Origin: G020354085 sp964482055
GTDB lineage: Bacteria > Pseudomonadota > Gammaproteobacteria > Acidiferrobacterales > Sulfurifustaceae
Assembly: GCA_964482055.1 (NCBI GenBank)
Contig: CAYZVX010000018.1
Coordinates: 1-38,136, forward strand
Direction of reading: 5' to 3'
DNA length: 38,136 nt
Shown piece after piece: positions 24,528 to 32,433 of the stretch. The notes under the pieces are model-generated. The model made no database searches. It saw only the letters and a list, made by a program, of their open reading frames with translations, and was not told the origin of the DNA. A program made the translations under genes and the position numbers. The first letter of the stretch is position 1. Every line of letters begins with the position of its first letter.

Positions 24528-24893
24528 AGGGTCCTGAGACAGGGACGTCTCGCCCAGGGCTTCGGCTCGACCCCTCGGCAACCGCGCCGTTCCTCGGATC
24601 TGGCTTACTGCGTCGCTCTACCCCCTTAATCCCTGGAGTCGCGGCGCGCGGCTGTCGCCGTCGCGCATCACGCCGAGCCTCTCGAACAGCCCTCAGGGGT
24701 TTCGCCGTCGGTCGCAGGTTGTGCGGCGCGTCATCGTCGCGCTGCGCCAATCGACTTGGTCGCCCCGGGTCTGCGGTCGGTGGCGTGCCGCGCGCGTTCA
24801 ATGGCGTCCGTGTACCCCGAGGTTTGCGGGCTCCTGCGTTCACCAATTCCAATGCGTTAAACTAGACACTGTCCCTGCATATCTGGCTGTCAC

Positions 24894-25253
24894 GTGGAGT
24901 TATACAAGCTATTCAGCATCGAGGCCGCGCACTACCTGCCACGCGTGCCTGAGGGGCACAAGTGTCGCCGGCTACACGGCCATTCGTTCAAGGTCGAGAT
25001 CCACATCGAGGGGCCGGTACGGGCGGATGAGGGCTGGGTCCAGGATTTCGCTGACATTTCCCGCGCGTTCACGCCACTTTACGACCAGCTCGACCATCAC
25101 TGCCTGAACGAGGTAGCCGGGCTCGAGAATCCGACCAGTGAAAATCTGGCGCGCTGGATCTGGCAGCGGCTCAAGCCCACGCTGCCGCTGCTCTCGCAGA
25201 TCGTGGTGCGCGAGACCTGCACCTCGGGCTGCATCTACCGGGGCGAGTCTTGA
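24894..25253 (+). CDS. queD: 6-carboxytetrahydropterin synthase
   Basis: QueD/PTPS family, 119 residues, normal size. Converts dihydroneopterin triphosphate to 6-carboxytetrahydropterin, an early step to queuosine. Zinc ligands are His13 (EAAHYL), His28 and His30 (RLHGHSF); the catalytic Cys24 is in HKCRRLHGH and the Asp67-His68 pair in QLDHHCLNE; NPTSENLARW and a late Glu (VVRETCTSG) complete the site. The start is GTG 24894 without a visible ribosome site. The stop overlaps the TTG of the carboxylesterase by 4 bp. No other queuosine gene is in the window. Confidence 0.93.
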   Translation: MELYKLFSIEAAHYLPRVPEGHKCRRLHGHSFKVEIHIEGPVRADEGWVQDFADISRAFTPLYDQLDHHCLNEVAGLENPTSENLARWIWQRLKPTLPLLSQIVVRETCTSGCIYRGES

Positions 25254-25951
25254 GCGCAGCCGCCGGCCAAACGGAGCCGCCGGTTGAAATTGAGACCGGT
25301 GCGGCACCGCTCGCGAGCATCATCTGGCTGCATGGCCTCGGGGCCGACGGACACGATTTCGAAGGCCTGGTTCCCGAGCTTCGCCTGCCCGCGCATCTGG
25401 CCGTACGCTTCGTGTTCCCGCACGCCCCATTTCGTCCGGTCACGCTCAACGCCGGCACTGTGATGCGTGCCTGGTATGACATCCGCATGGGAGAGCATGG
25501 GCTTGCCCAGGACGGCCGCCATATCGAAGACTCAGCGAAGATCGTAGCGGAACTGATTCAGCGCGAGAACGCGCGCGGCATTCCAGCGTCGCGCATCGTG
25601 CTGGGAGGTTTTTCCCAGGGTGGCGTCATCGCGCTCACGGCCGGGTTGCGATACCCGCAGCCGCTGGCCGGGATACTGGCGCTGTCCGCCCCGCTGGCCG
25701 GGGTCGAGGACCTGGCGGCGCAGGTCCACCCGGCAAACGCCATGACCCCCATCTTCCTTGCCCATGGCCAGCAGGACCCGCTCGTGCCCTTCAAGCTCGG
25801 GCAGCGCGTGTGCCAGACGCTGCTCGCCAGGGGACTTCCCGTCGAGTGGCACGAGTACCCAATGCCCCACAGCGTGTGCCTTGAGGAGGTGCGCGACATC
25901 TCCGCCTGGCTGAGTCAGATTTTGACAGCGCCCCAACCGGCCATGCGCTGA
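25250..25951 (+). CDS. Carboxylesterase/phospholipase of the acyl-protein thioesterase type
   Basis: A 233-residue alpha/beta hydrolase with broad esterase activity in its family. IIWLHGLGADGHDF (24-37) is the oxyanion strand, Ser122 in GGFSQGG is the nucleophile, Asp176 in GQQDPLV the acid and His207 in MPHSV the base; all are present. WYDIR is also typical. The start TTG 25250 overlaps the queD stop (TTGA), so the two genes are coupled. No signal peptide is seen; it is probably cytoplasmic. Confidence 0.92.
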   Translation: MSAAAGQTEPPVEIETGAAPLASIIWLHGLGADGHDFEGLVPELRLPAHLAVRFVFPHAPFRPVTLNAGTVMRAWYDIRMGEHGLAQDGRHIEDSAKIVAELIQRENARGIPASRIVLGGFSQGGVIALTAGLRYPQPLAGILALSAPLAGVEDLAAQVHPANAMTPIFLAHGQQDPLVPFKLGQRVCQTLLARGLPVEWHEYPMPHSVCLEEVRDISAWLSQILTAPQPAMR

Positions 25952-26046
25952 CCGTCGTCTATACTCCGAATCAGCGCGCCTGTCGCACCGACGGCGCAGA
26001 AAAGACAGTCGGGACAAAGGATTCCAAGTCGCAAAGGAGCGGACGC

Positions 26047-26694
26047 GTGGTCGTTCTTAAAGAATCCAAACGGGATTGGGTGTTGGTCGGCTTGGTGGTT
26101 CTTCTCGCCATCGCGGCCAATCTGCCTCCGGAGCTGCAAGACACCCTGAGCTTCGACCGCCGCATCCTGCTGGCGGGCCTGCTCGGCGTAGTCGCCGTGG
26201 CGCTGGTGCGCTACCTGAAGTTCACGCTGATTCTGGTGATCGCGATCCTCGCGATCGGCGCGAACCTGCCCGAGGAGATTGCCAAGGAATTCGGCGTCGA
26301 CCCGCAGATCATGCTGCTGGCCCTGGTGGCGATGATCGTGATCTCGCTGTCGAACAAGCTGCTCAAACTGCCTACCGGCCTGGAGAAGACGGGTCGCTCG
26401 AAGAGCGTGCATGGCGCCGCGGCGCTGTTCACCGCCATCCTCAAGGGGCGGGTCGCGGTGGTCCAGTCCCTGCTGCAGCAGGGCGTCAACGTCAACGTCA
26501 AGACCGTGAGCGGCAAGACTCCGCTGATGGCCGCGGCCTACAAAGGCTATGGCGACGTCGTGCAGCTGCTGCTCGACAGCGGCGCTGATGTGAACATGCG
26601 CGATGCGCGCGGGGACAGTGCGCTCAAGATCGCGAGCCGCGCGGGCTACACGCGCGTCGTCGAGTTGCTCACGAAGGCAGGCGCACAACCGTGA
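26047..26694 (+). CDS. Membrane-anchored ankyrin-repeat protein
   Basis: 215 residues from GTG 26047, with AAAGGAG at 26033-26039. The N-terminal half has about four hydrophobic segments (WVLVGLVVLLAIAANL, ILLAGLLGVVAVALV, LILVIAILAIGANL, IMLLALVAMIVISL). The C-terminal half (about 120-213) has three ankyrin repeats: LFTAILKGRVAVVQSLLQQG, TPLMAAAYKGYGDVVQLLLD and ALKIASRAGYTRVVELLTKA. The ankyrin part should face the cytoplasm and bind a partner. The two halves are an unusual pairing; the N-terminal part looks like a small conserved membrane domain. Its stop is 5 bp from the convergent CnoX stop. Confidence 0.8.
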   Translation: MVVLKESKRDWVLVGLVVLLAIAANLPPELQDTLSFDRRILLAGLLGVVAVALVRYLKFTLILVIAILAIGANLPEEIAKEFGVDPQIMLLALVAMIVISLSNKLLKLPTGLEKTGRSKSVHGAAALFTAILKGRVAVVQSLLQQGVNVNVKTVSGKTPLMAAAYKGYGDVVQLLLDSGADVNMRDARGDSALKIASRAGYTRVVELLTKAGAQP

Positions 26695-26698
26695 GCGC

Positions 26699-27562
26699 TT
26701 AGTTGAGCGCGCTCGACAGCAGCGTGCGGTACTTCTTCACCAGCTCCTCGCCACTGCCGAGCAGATTGAATACCGCCAGCATCGCCTTGCGGCCCGCGTC
26801 GTCGCCGAACTTTCGGTCGCGCCGCACTATCTCCAGAAGCTCCCCGAGCGCGCGCTCGTAGTCGCCGGCGAGCACGCGCACCGCTGCCAACTGGTAGCGC
26901 GCCAGGCAATCGCCGGGATTGGCCGCGATGGCCCTTTCCAGCTCCGCGACCGGCGGCGCCGCGGCCGCCACGCGTGCGAACTCGAGCCGTCCGCGCAGTG
27001 CCGCGCTGCGAGGATCCAGCTTGCCGTCCGCCGACAGGCCATCGAGCAACGCCGTGGCCTCCTCGAACCGGCCCTGCGCGATGTGCACGCCGGCCAGCTC
27101 GAGGCGTGCCCGGTCGTTGTTCGGCTCAAGCGCAAGGACCTGCTCGAGCAGACGCTGGGCGCTGGCGGCGTCGCCGGCGCGTAACGCGGTGATCCCCTGA
27201 TCGATCATGGCGTCCGACGGCCGCGGGATATGCCGATCGAGCAGCGCGCGGATGGTGCGCTCCGGTTGAACGCCCATGAAGTCATCGACGATGCGGCCGT
27301 CCTTGAAGAGCTTGACGGTCGGGAGGCTGCGGATACCATACTGCGCGGCCAGGCCCTGTTCGACGTCTGTGTTGACCTTGGCAAGAAAGAACTTGCCGGC
27401 GTATTCCTCGGCGAGTCTGGCAAGCAGGGGCATGAGCATCTGGCATGGTCCGCACCAGGCCGCCCAGAAGTCGACCAGGACCGGCACCTGGTGCGAGCGT
27501 TGCAGCACCATTTGATCAAAGTCGTTTTGACTGACGTCGGCGATGTAGGCGGACTGGCTCAT
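26699..27562 (-). CDS. cnoX: Thioredoxin-TPR chaperedoxin, CnoX (YbbN)-like
   Basis: A 287-residue protein: an N-terminal thioredoxin domain (about 5-110) with VDFWAAWCGPCQ, then a TPR-like helical region (about 118-280). CnoX protects proteins from oxidative aggregation and hands them to GroEL. E. coli CnoX lost the thioredoxin active site, but here CGPC (37-40) is complete, so the protein should also have thiol-disulfide activity, as in the Caulobacter type. ATG 27562 fits the family; the frame is open far upstream through the repeated DNA at 27690-27924, which is not coding. Confidence 0.9.
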   Translation of the reverse strand: MSQSAYIADVSQNDFDQMVLQRSHQVPVLVDFWAAWCGPCQMLMPLLARLAEEYAGKFFLAKVNTDVEQGLAAQYGIRSLPTVKLFKDGRIVDDFMGVQPERTIRALLDRHIPRPSDAMIDQGITALRAGDAASAQRLLEQVLALEPNNDRARLELAGVHIAQGRFEEATALLDGLSADGKLDPRSAALRGRLEFARVAAAAPPVAELERAIAANPGDCLARYQLAAVRVLAGDYERALGELLEIVRRDRKFGDDAGRKAMLAVFNLLGSGEELVKKYRTLLSSALN

Positions 27563-27689
27563 GCGGCGGGTTGGCTCAAAACGGGCTGGTGACCCTGAGA
27601 AATGCGGCTGGTTTCGGGAATAATCAAGCGACGCTAAGGCCGGCTGTGCAGCAGGAGCGGGAAAGCATCTGCGGCAATACCGCGACGGC

Positions 27690-27790
27690 GTGTCCGCGCC
27701 GCCGCAGCGCCTCGCCACGGATGGCGAGGCCGGGGTGTGTCGAAGTCCAAGCGCGACGCCATGGATGGCCGGTGTGGCGCTCCCTAGGGG
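27690..27790. repeat. 101-bp direct repeat, copy 1 (tRNA-Glu 3' end duplicate)
   Basis: Identical by eye to 27824-27924. It contains a copy of the last 16 bases of the tRNA-Glu gene (including CCA) at 27775-27790, then 85 bp of downstream DNA. After 27790 the sequence no longer matches the tRNA. Confidence 0.9.
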
Positions 27791-27807
27791 GCGAGGCGGA
27801 GTTGTCG

Positions 27808-27830
27808 CGGACACACCTAACGTGTGTCCG
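27808..27830. terminator. Hairpin downstream of tRNA-Glu
   Basis: CGGACACAC-CTAAC-GTGTGTCCG, a perfect 9-bp stem, lies between the two 101-bp repeats and overlaps the edge of copy 2. It is downstream of the tRNA on the minus strand and could end its transcript or mark the 3' precursor. No T run follows, so a rho-independent terminator is uncertain. Confidence 0.35.
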
Positions 27831-27924
27831 CGCCGCCGCAGCGCCTCGCCACGGATGGCGAGGCCGGGGTGTGTCGAAGTCCAAGCGCGACGCCATGGAT
27901 GGCCGGTGTGGCGCTCCCTAGGGG
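27824..27924. repeat. 101-bp direct repeat, copy 2 (includes true tRNA-Glu 3' end)
   Basis: Second copy, 134 bp from the first, running from the hairpin into the T-arm of the real tRNA-Glu. It includes 16 bases of the tRNA (27909-27924). Confidence 0.9.
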
Positions 27925-27984
27925 ACTCGAACCCCTGTTTTCGCCGTGAGAGGGCGACGTCCTGGGCCACTAGACGAAGGGAGC
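27909..27984 (-). tRNA. tRNA-Glu, anticodon CUC
   Basis: Read on the minus strand: acceptor GCTCCCT pairs with AGGGAGC, followed by discriminator G and encoded CCA (complement of 27909-27911). The D-arm region GTCTAGTGGCCCAGGAC and the T-arm CAGGGGTTCGAGTCCCCTA are typical of bacterial tRNA-Glu. The anticodon stem TCGCC/GGCGA encloses the loop CTCTCAC, so the anticodon is CUC, reading GAG. The gene is single, between cnoX and pcnB. Confidence 0.95.
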
Positions 27985-28019
27985 GGCGGTTTGCTGCGCA
28001 CAGCGGCGGGCGGGGTGTA

Positions 28020-28047
28020 TTATTACGTACGGATATTGATTAAACAA
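28020..28047 (-). promoter_or_regulatory. Candidate promoter of tRNA-Glu
   Basis: On the minus strand TTGTTT (28042-28047) and TAATAA (28020-28025) are 16 bp apart. A GC-rich stretch (CACCCCGCCCGCC) follows directly, the kind of discriminator seen at stringently controlled stable-RNA promoters. The tRNA begins 36 bases further on. Confidence 0.45.
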
Positions 28048-28094
28048 CCAAACCATGGTCGGTTATCGATCCGCAACCCACAAGGCATACCAAG

Positions 28095-29474
28095 ATTAAC
28101 GCGCCGGTCCTCATCCCGCGTGCCGAGCATCCCATTTCGCGCACGCTCATCAGCGAAAACGCCCTGAAAGTCCTGCACCGCCTGCGCGACGCTGGCTACG
28201 CCGCATTGCTCGTCGGCGGGTGTGTGCGCGACCTGCTGCTCGGTCGCGAGCCCAAAGACTTCGATGTCGTCACGGATGCGCGGCCCGACGAGATCCGCAA
28301 GCTGTTTCACAACGCGCGCGTCATTGGCCGGCGCTTCCGGTTGGTGCACGTGCGTTTCGGGCGCGAGATCATCGAAGTGGCCACATTTCGCAGCGCCGGT
28401 GCGCGGGAGTGGCGCGAGGCGCTCGAGGAAGATGTGGAGCACGAGGGCGAGGACACGGAGGCGAGCCAACCACGCGCCGACACGACCGAATCTGCCCAGG
28501 AGCCGATGGATCAGAACATCTTCGGCACCCAGGAAGAGGACGCCGTGCGGCGCGACTTTACGGTCAACGCGCTCTACTACGACATCCGCGACCGTAGCGT
28601 GATTGACTATGTCGGGGGGATGCAGGACCTGCGCAACGGAATCTTGCGCGTGATCGGCGATCCCGAGGAGCGCTACCGGGAGGACCCGGTGCGCATGCTG
28701 CGCGCGGTGCGCTTCGCGGCGAAGCTCGCCTTCAAGATCGAGGAACGCACGGCGGCGCCCTTTGCATCGATGGGGGCACTGCTCCTGACCGTGCCGCCGG
28801 CGCGCATGTTCGAAGAGGTGCTGAAGCTCTTTCACGGCGGCTACGCCCTTGAGACCTTCGAGCTGCTGCGCCACTACGGGCTTTTTCGGTATCTGTTCCC
28901 GCTCACCGACGAGAACCTCGCGCATGAGCAGGGCGGCTACCCGATCACGCTCGTGCCGCGCGCCTTCGGCAACACCGACGCGCGCATCAACGGCGGCAAG
29001 CCCGTGACCCCGGCGTTCCTGTTCGCCGCCTTGCTGTGGGAGCCGGTGCGTGAGCGCATGGCGCTCGCCATCGCCAACGGGGCGCAGCACCAGGATGCGT
29101 TCATGCGCGCCATCGACGAGGTGTTGCGCGAACAGCTCAAGCACACCGCCTTGCCCAAGCGCTTCAGCGTGCCGATGCGCGAGATCTGGTTTCTGCAAAG
29201 CCGCTTCGAGCGGCGCGCCGCGAGCCAGATTCCGCGACTGCTCGCGCACCCGCGTTTTCGCGCGGCTTACGATTTTCTGCTGCTGCGCGCCGAGTGCGGC
29301 GAGGTCGACCAGACGCTGGCCGACTGGTGGACCCGCATCCAGGAAGTGGGCGAGGACGAGCGCCGGCGCATGGCTTCAGCGCTCGGTCCGGTGCCGGGGG
29401 GCAAGCGCCGGCGTCGCCGGCGCAAACGCTCGGGCCGCTCCGAGTCGCGCCCGACCAGCGGCGCGCATGGCTGA
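28095..29474 (+). CDS. pcnB: Poly(A) polymerase I
   Basis: Adds poly(A) tails that mark RNA for decay. The head domain keeps LVGGCVRDLLLG and the metal-binding pair in KDFDVVTDA (Asp55 and Asp57 from the start used), then VRRDFTVNALYYD, EERYREDPVRMLRAVRFAAK and a Lys/Arg-rich tail typical of PcnB. Homology begins at about VLIPRAEHPISRTLISENAL, before any ATG, GTG or TTG in this frame except TTG 28206, which would remove the conserved N terminus. An in-frame TAA lies at 28041. ATT at 28095, nine bases after AAGG, is the best start. E. coli pcnB is reported to start at AUU too. It overlaps folK by 8 bp. Confidence 0.9.
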   Translation: MNAPVLIPRAEHPISRTLISENALKVLHRLRDAGYAALLVGGCVRDLLLGREPKDFDVVTDARPDEIRKLFHNARVIGRRFRLVHVRFGREIIEVATFRSAGAREWREALEEDVEHEGEDTEASQPRADTTESAQEPMDQNIFGTQEEDAVRRDFTVNALYYDIRDRSVIDYVGGMQDLRNGILRVIGDPEERYREDPVRMLRAVRFAAKLAFKIEERTAAPFASMGALLLTVPPARMFEEVLKLFHGGYALETFELLRHYGLFRYLFPLTDENLAHEQGGYPITLVPRAFGNTDARINGGKPVTPAFLFAALLWEPVRERMALAIANGAQHQDAFMRAIDEVLREQLKHTALPKRFSVPMREIWFLQSRFERRAASQIPRLLAHPRFRAAYDFLLLRAECGEVDQTLADWWTRIQEVGEDERRRMASALGPVPGGKRRRRRRKRSGRSESRPTSGAHG

Positions 29475-30006
29475 GCGCGAAATCGCCTATATCGGTCTCG
29501 GCAGCAACCTGGACGAGCCGCTCGCGCAGGTCTGCCGCGGAATCGAATCCCTGGCACGCCTGCCGCACACCGAGCTCGATCGCTGTTCGTCGCTGTACCG
29601 CACGGAGCCGGTTGGCAACACCGCCCAGCCCGCGTTCATCAACGCCGTGTGCCGCGTGGTCACGGCGCTGACACCGGAACAGCTGATCGGGGAGCTGCTG
29701 GCGCTCGAGCGCAGACATGGCCGTGTGCGCACGGGCGCACGGGGCGGTCCGCGTCGCCTCGATCTGGATCTGCTGCTTTACGGGCGTGAGACACGGGCCA
29801 CGGCCGAGCTCGAGCTGCCGCATCCGCGCCTGCACGAGCGCGCCTTTGTGCTCTACCCGCTGGCCGAGCTCGATGCGCGGCTCGAGATTCCGGGGCGCGG
29901 CGGCGTGGCCGAGCTCGCGGCGGCCTGTCGCGGCCAGCGCATCGAGCGGCTGCAAAGCGCACCGGCCGGCGCGCCTGATAGACTAGTGACGGTACAGACC
30001 CGCTAG
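29467..30006 (+). CDS. folK: 2-amino-4-hydroxy-6-hydroxymethyldihydropteridine pyrophosphokinase
   Basis: HPPK transfers pyrophosphate from ATP to the pterin in folate synthesis. 179 residues: AYIGLGSNLDEP at 7-18, SLYRTEPVGNTAQPAFINAV at 42-61, ALERRHGRVRTGARGGPR, and RRLDLDLLLYG with the two metal-binding Asp. LPHPRLHERAFVLYPLAEL is also diagnostic. The C-terminal ~25 residues go beyond the usual end. ATG 29467 overlaps the pcnB end by 8 bp, the common gammaproteobacterial arrangement. The deoxynucleoside kinase starts 13 bp downstream. Confidence 0.95.
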   Translation: MAEREIAYIGLGSNLDEPLAQVCRGIESLARLPHTELDRCSSLYRTEPVGNTAQPAFINAVCRVVTALTPEQLIGELLALERRHGRVRTGARGGPRRLDLDLLLYGRETRATAELELPHPRLHERAFVLYPLAELDARLEIPGRGGVAELAAACRGQRIERLQSAPAGAPDRLVTVQTR

Positions 30007-30019
30007 CGCCCGCGTCGTC

Positions 30020-30664
30020 ATGCACAATCCGGGATACGTGGTTGTCGAGGGACCGATCGGGGCGGGCAAGACCAGCCTGGCCCAGCGCCTCGCCGATGCC
30101 TTCGGAGCGAAGGCGCTGCTCGAGCATCCGGAAGAGAACCCGTTCCTCGAGCGCTTCTATCACTCCCGGCAGCACTACGCGCTGCCGACCCAGCTGTTTT
30201 TCCTGTTTCAGCGCGTCCGACAAATCGAGGTTCTCAAACAGGGCGACATGTTCACCAGCGGGCATGTGGCGGACTTCCTCATCGAAAAGGATAAGCTGTT
30301 CGCGCGCGTAAACCTCGACGACGATGAGCTGCGGCTCTACGAGCAGGTATACGCCCACGTGAGCGTGGAGCTGCCGCGCCCGGATCTTGTGGTCTACCTG
30401 CAGGCGCCCGTGGACGTGCTGCTCGAGCGGGTGCGACGTCGCGGCGTGGAGTATGAGCGCCTCATTGACCGCGCTTACCTGCAGGCAGTGGTCGACGCGT
30501 ATACGCAGTTCTTCTATCACTACAATGCCGCACCGCTGCTGGTCGTCAATGCCGCCGAGATCAACATCGTAGACAGCGACGCCGACTTCGCGATGCTGCT
30601 TGCGCACATGCGCAAGATCCGCAGCGGCCGGCACTTCTTCAATCCGCTGGTGAGCCCGGTATGA
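30020..30664 (+). CDS. Deoxynucleoside kinase (dAK/dGK-like)
   Basis: A 214-residue kinase of the deoxynucleoside kinase family that salvages deoxyribonucleosides. P-loop GPIGAGKTS at 11-19; HPEENPFLERFY, LFFLFQRVRQ, the YLQAPVDVLLERVRRRGVEYE stretch with the Arg-rich lid, and a C-terminal VNAAEINIVD segment follow. Specificity for dG, dA or dC cannot be read with certainty. Its place between folK and panB is seen in several gammaproteobacteria. The stop overlaps the panB start (ATGA). Confidence 0.9.
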   Translation: MHNPGYVVVEGPIGAGKTSLAQRLADAFGAKALLEHPEENPFLERFYHSRQHYALPTQLFFLFQRVRQIEVLKQGDMFTSGHVADFLIEKDKLFARVNLDDDELRLYEQVYAHVSVELPRPDLVVYLQAPVDVLLERVRRRGVEYERLIDRAYLQAVVDAYTQFFYHYNAAPLLVVNAAEINIVDSDADFAMLLAHMRKIRSGRHFFNPLVSPV

Positions 30665-31461
30665 AGCCTGTGACCGTGGCAACCCTGCGGGATATGAAGC
30701 GCGCGGGCGAGAGAATCGCCTGTCTCACGGCCTACGACTTCAGCTTCGCGAGCCTGCTGGATCGCGCGGGTGTGGATCTCGTCATGGTGGGCGACTCGCT
30801 CGGCATGGTGGTCCAGGGGCACGAGTCGACGTTGCCGGTGAGCATGGCCGACATGATCTACCACAGCGCGTGCGTGGCGCGTGCCGTGCGCCGCGCCCTG
30901 CTGGTGGTCGATTTGCCGTTCATGAGTTACCAGAAAAGCCCCGAGCAGGCGCTCGCGAGCGCCGGCCGGCTGATGCAGCGCGGCGGTGCGCAGGTCGTGA
31001 AGCTTGAGGGCGGCGCGGTGATGGCCCCGACCGTACGCTTTCTCACGGAGCGCGGCGTGCCGGTGTGCGCGCACATCGGTCTCACGCCGCAGTCGGTGCA
31101 CCAGCTCGGCGGCTACCGCGTACAGGGGCGAGGCGACGATGCGGCGCGCCAGCTCCTGGCGCACGCGCGGGCGCTGCAGGAGGCCGGGGCGAGCCTTATC
31201 GTGCTGGAGGCGGTGCCCGCGGGGCTTGCGCGCGACATCAGCGCCAACCTCGCCATTCCGACCATCGGGATAGGCGCCGGCCCCGACTGCGACGGGCAGG
31301 TTCTCGTGCTGCACGACATGCTGGGGATCTATCCGCGCCCGTCGCCGAAGTTTTCCCGCAACTTCATGCCGGGCAACGATTCGATCGAGGCGGCGGTTCG
31401 CGCCTACGTCGCGGCCGTCAAGGAACGGCGCTTTCCCGGCCCCGAGCACAGCTATACATGA
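30661..31461 (+). CDS. panB: 3-methyl-2-oxobutanoate hydroxymethyltransferase
   Basis: First committed step to pantothenate: transfers a one-carbon unit from methylene-THF to ketoisovalerate. 266 residues, normal length. Seen: CLTAYDFSFASLLD, VMVGDSLGMVVQGHEST (metal-binding Asp), VVDLPFMSYQ, VVKLEGG, VPVCAHIGLTPQSV with GGYRVQGR, LEAVPAGLARDI, and GIGAGPDCDGQVLVLHDMLG. ATG 30661 overlaps the kinase stop; its own stop overlaps panC (ATGA). The folate link with folK two genes upstream fits co-regulation. Confidence 0.97.
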   Translation: MKPVTVATLRDMKRAGERIACLTAYDFSFASLLDRAGVDLVMVGDSLGMVVQGHESTLPVSMADMIYHSACVARAVRRALLVVDLPFMSYQKSPEQALASAGRLMQRGGAQVVKLEGGAVMAPTVRFLTERGVPVCAHIGLTPQSVHQLGGYRVQGRGDDAARQLLAHARALQEAGASLIVLEAVPAGLARDISANLAIPTIGIGAGPDCDGQVLVLHDMLGIYPRPSPKFSRNFMPGNDSIEAAVRAYVAAVKERRFPGPEHSYT

Positions 31462-32312
31462 TCGTTGCGTCGACGGCCGCCGCGCTGCGCGTCGAGCTCG
31501 CCTACCGGCGTTCCAAGCGCGAGACCATCGGCTTTGTGCCCACCATGGGCAACCTGCATGCCGGGCACCTGCGCCTCATGCATGAGGCGCGCAAGCATGC
31601 GGATGTCGTGGTGGCCAGCATCTACGTCAACCCGTTGCAGTTCGGTCCGAGCGAGGACTTCGAGCGCTATCCACGCACACCGGACGAGGACCGCGCCGCG
31701 CTCGAACGCGCCGGAGTCGATGTGCTGTTCGCGCCGTCGGACGGCGAGATGTATCCGCGCGGCCAGGACGCACAGACGCGCGTCGAGGTTCCTGGATTAA
31801 GCGATATCCTGTGCGGCGCAACGCGTCCAGGCCACTTTCGCGGCGTCACCACGGTCGTCAGCCGGCTGTTCAATCTGGTGGCGCCGGATGTCGCCGTGTT
31901 CGGCAAGAAGGACTACCAGCAACTGCTACTGATTCGGCTGATGGTGCTGGACCTCGGCCTGCCGATCGAAGTGCTGGGTGTGGAGACCGTGCGCGAGCCC
32001 GACGGCCTGGCGATGAGCTCGCGCAATCAGTACCTGAGCGCCGAGGAACGCGCGCGCGCCCCCAGGCTCTATTCGGCCCTGTGCGACCTGCGTGAGCGGC
32101 TGCGCGCGCGCGAAGCGCCAATCCCGGCGCTCGAGAAACAGGCGGTTGAGCGACTCAAGGCGCAGGGATTTCGGCCCGAATACGTCAGCGTGCGCCGGCA
32201 GGAGAACCTCGGCATCGCCGGCAGCGGAGATCGAGCGCTCGTGATCCTGGGGGCCGCCTGGCTGGGCGGCACGCGTCTCATCGACAACGTCGAGCTGGTG
32301 CGCGACCGATGA
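31458..32312 (+). CDS. panC: Pantothenate synthetase
   Basis: Joins pantoate and beta-alanine using ATP. 284 residues. The nucleotidyltransferase motif HAGH is at 34-37 in VPTMGNLHAGHLRLM; VASIYVNPLQFGPSEDFERYPR, HFRGVTTVVSRLFNL, FGKKDYQQLLLIR and MSSRNQYLSAEER (the KMSKS-like loop) are all present. ATG 31458 overlaps the panB stop (ATGA), so it is translated with panB. A palindromic repeat and a separate promoter lie between it and panD. Confidence 0.97.
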   Translation: MIVASTAAALRVELAYRRSKRETIGFVPTMGNLHAGHLRLMHEARKHADVVVASIYVNPLQFGPSEDFERYPRTPDEDRAALERAGVDVLFAPSDGEMYPRGQDAQTRVEVPGLSDILCGATRPGHFRGVTTVVSRLFNLVAPDVAVFGKKDYQQLLLIRLMVLDLGLPIEVLGVETVREPDGLAMSSRNQYLSAEERARAPRLYSALCDLRERLRAREAPIPALEKQAVERLKAQGFRPEYVSVRRQENLGIAGSGDRALVILGAAWLGGTRLIDNVELVRDR

Positions 32313-32325
32313 ATATGGCTCTCGA

Positions 32326-32401
32326 CCGCCAAGGCGCCAAGGTCGCCGAGAGAGGCCGCTTGCTCACCACACGCAGCTTGGCGTTCTTGGCGTCTTGGCG
32401 G
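32326..32401. repeat. Imperfect 25-bp inverted repeat, CGCCAAG family
   Basis: Arms at 32326-32350 (CCGCCAAGGCGCCAAGG...) and 32377-32401 (complement CCGCCAAGACGCCAAGA...) match at most positions, with 26 bp between. The heptamer CGCCAAG repeats within each arm. Similar CGCCAAG-rich arrays occur scattered in many bacterial genomes; here it separates panC from panD. Confidence 0.7.
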
Positions 32402-32433
32402 CAGACTTTGCCTGCTCGGGGCTGCCGGTGAGT

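Noticed and set aside
27690..27924. Attachment sites of a resident integrative element
   Set aside because: Only 33 bp lie between the copies and no integrase is in the window. At most a relic, kept as a finding and not as an element.
27562..27970. N-terminal extension of the CnoX-like protein through the repeats
   Set aside because: The extension translates repeat and tRNA DNA; the thioredoxin domain starts normally at ATG 27562.
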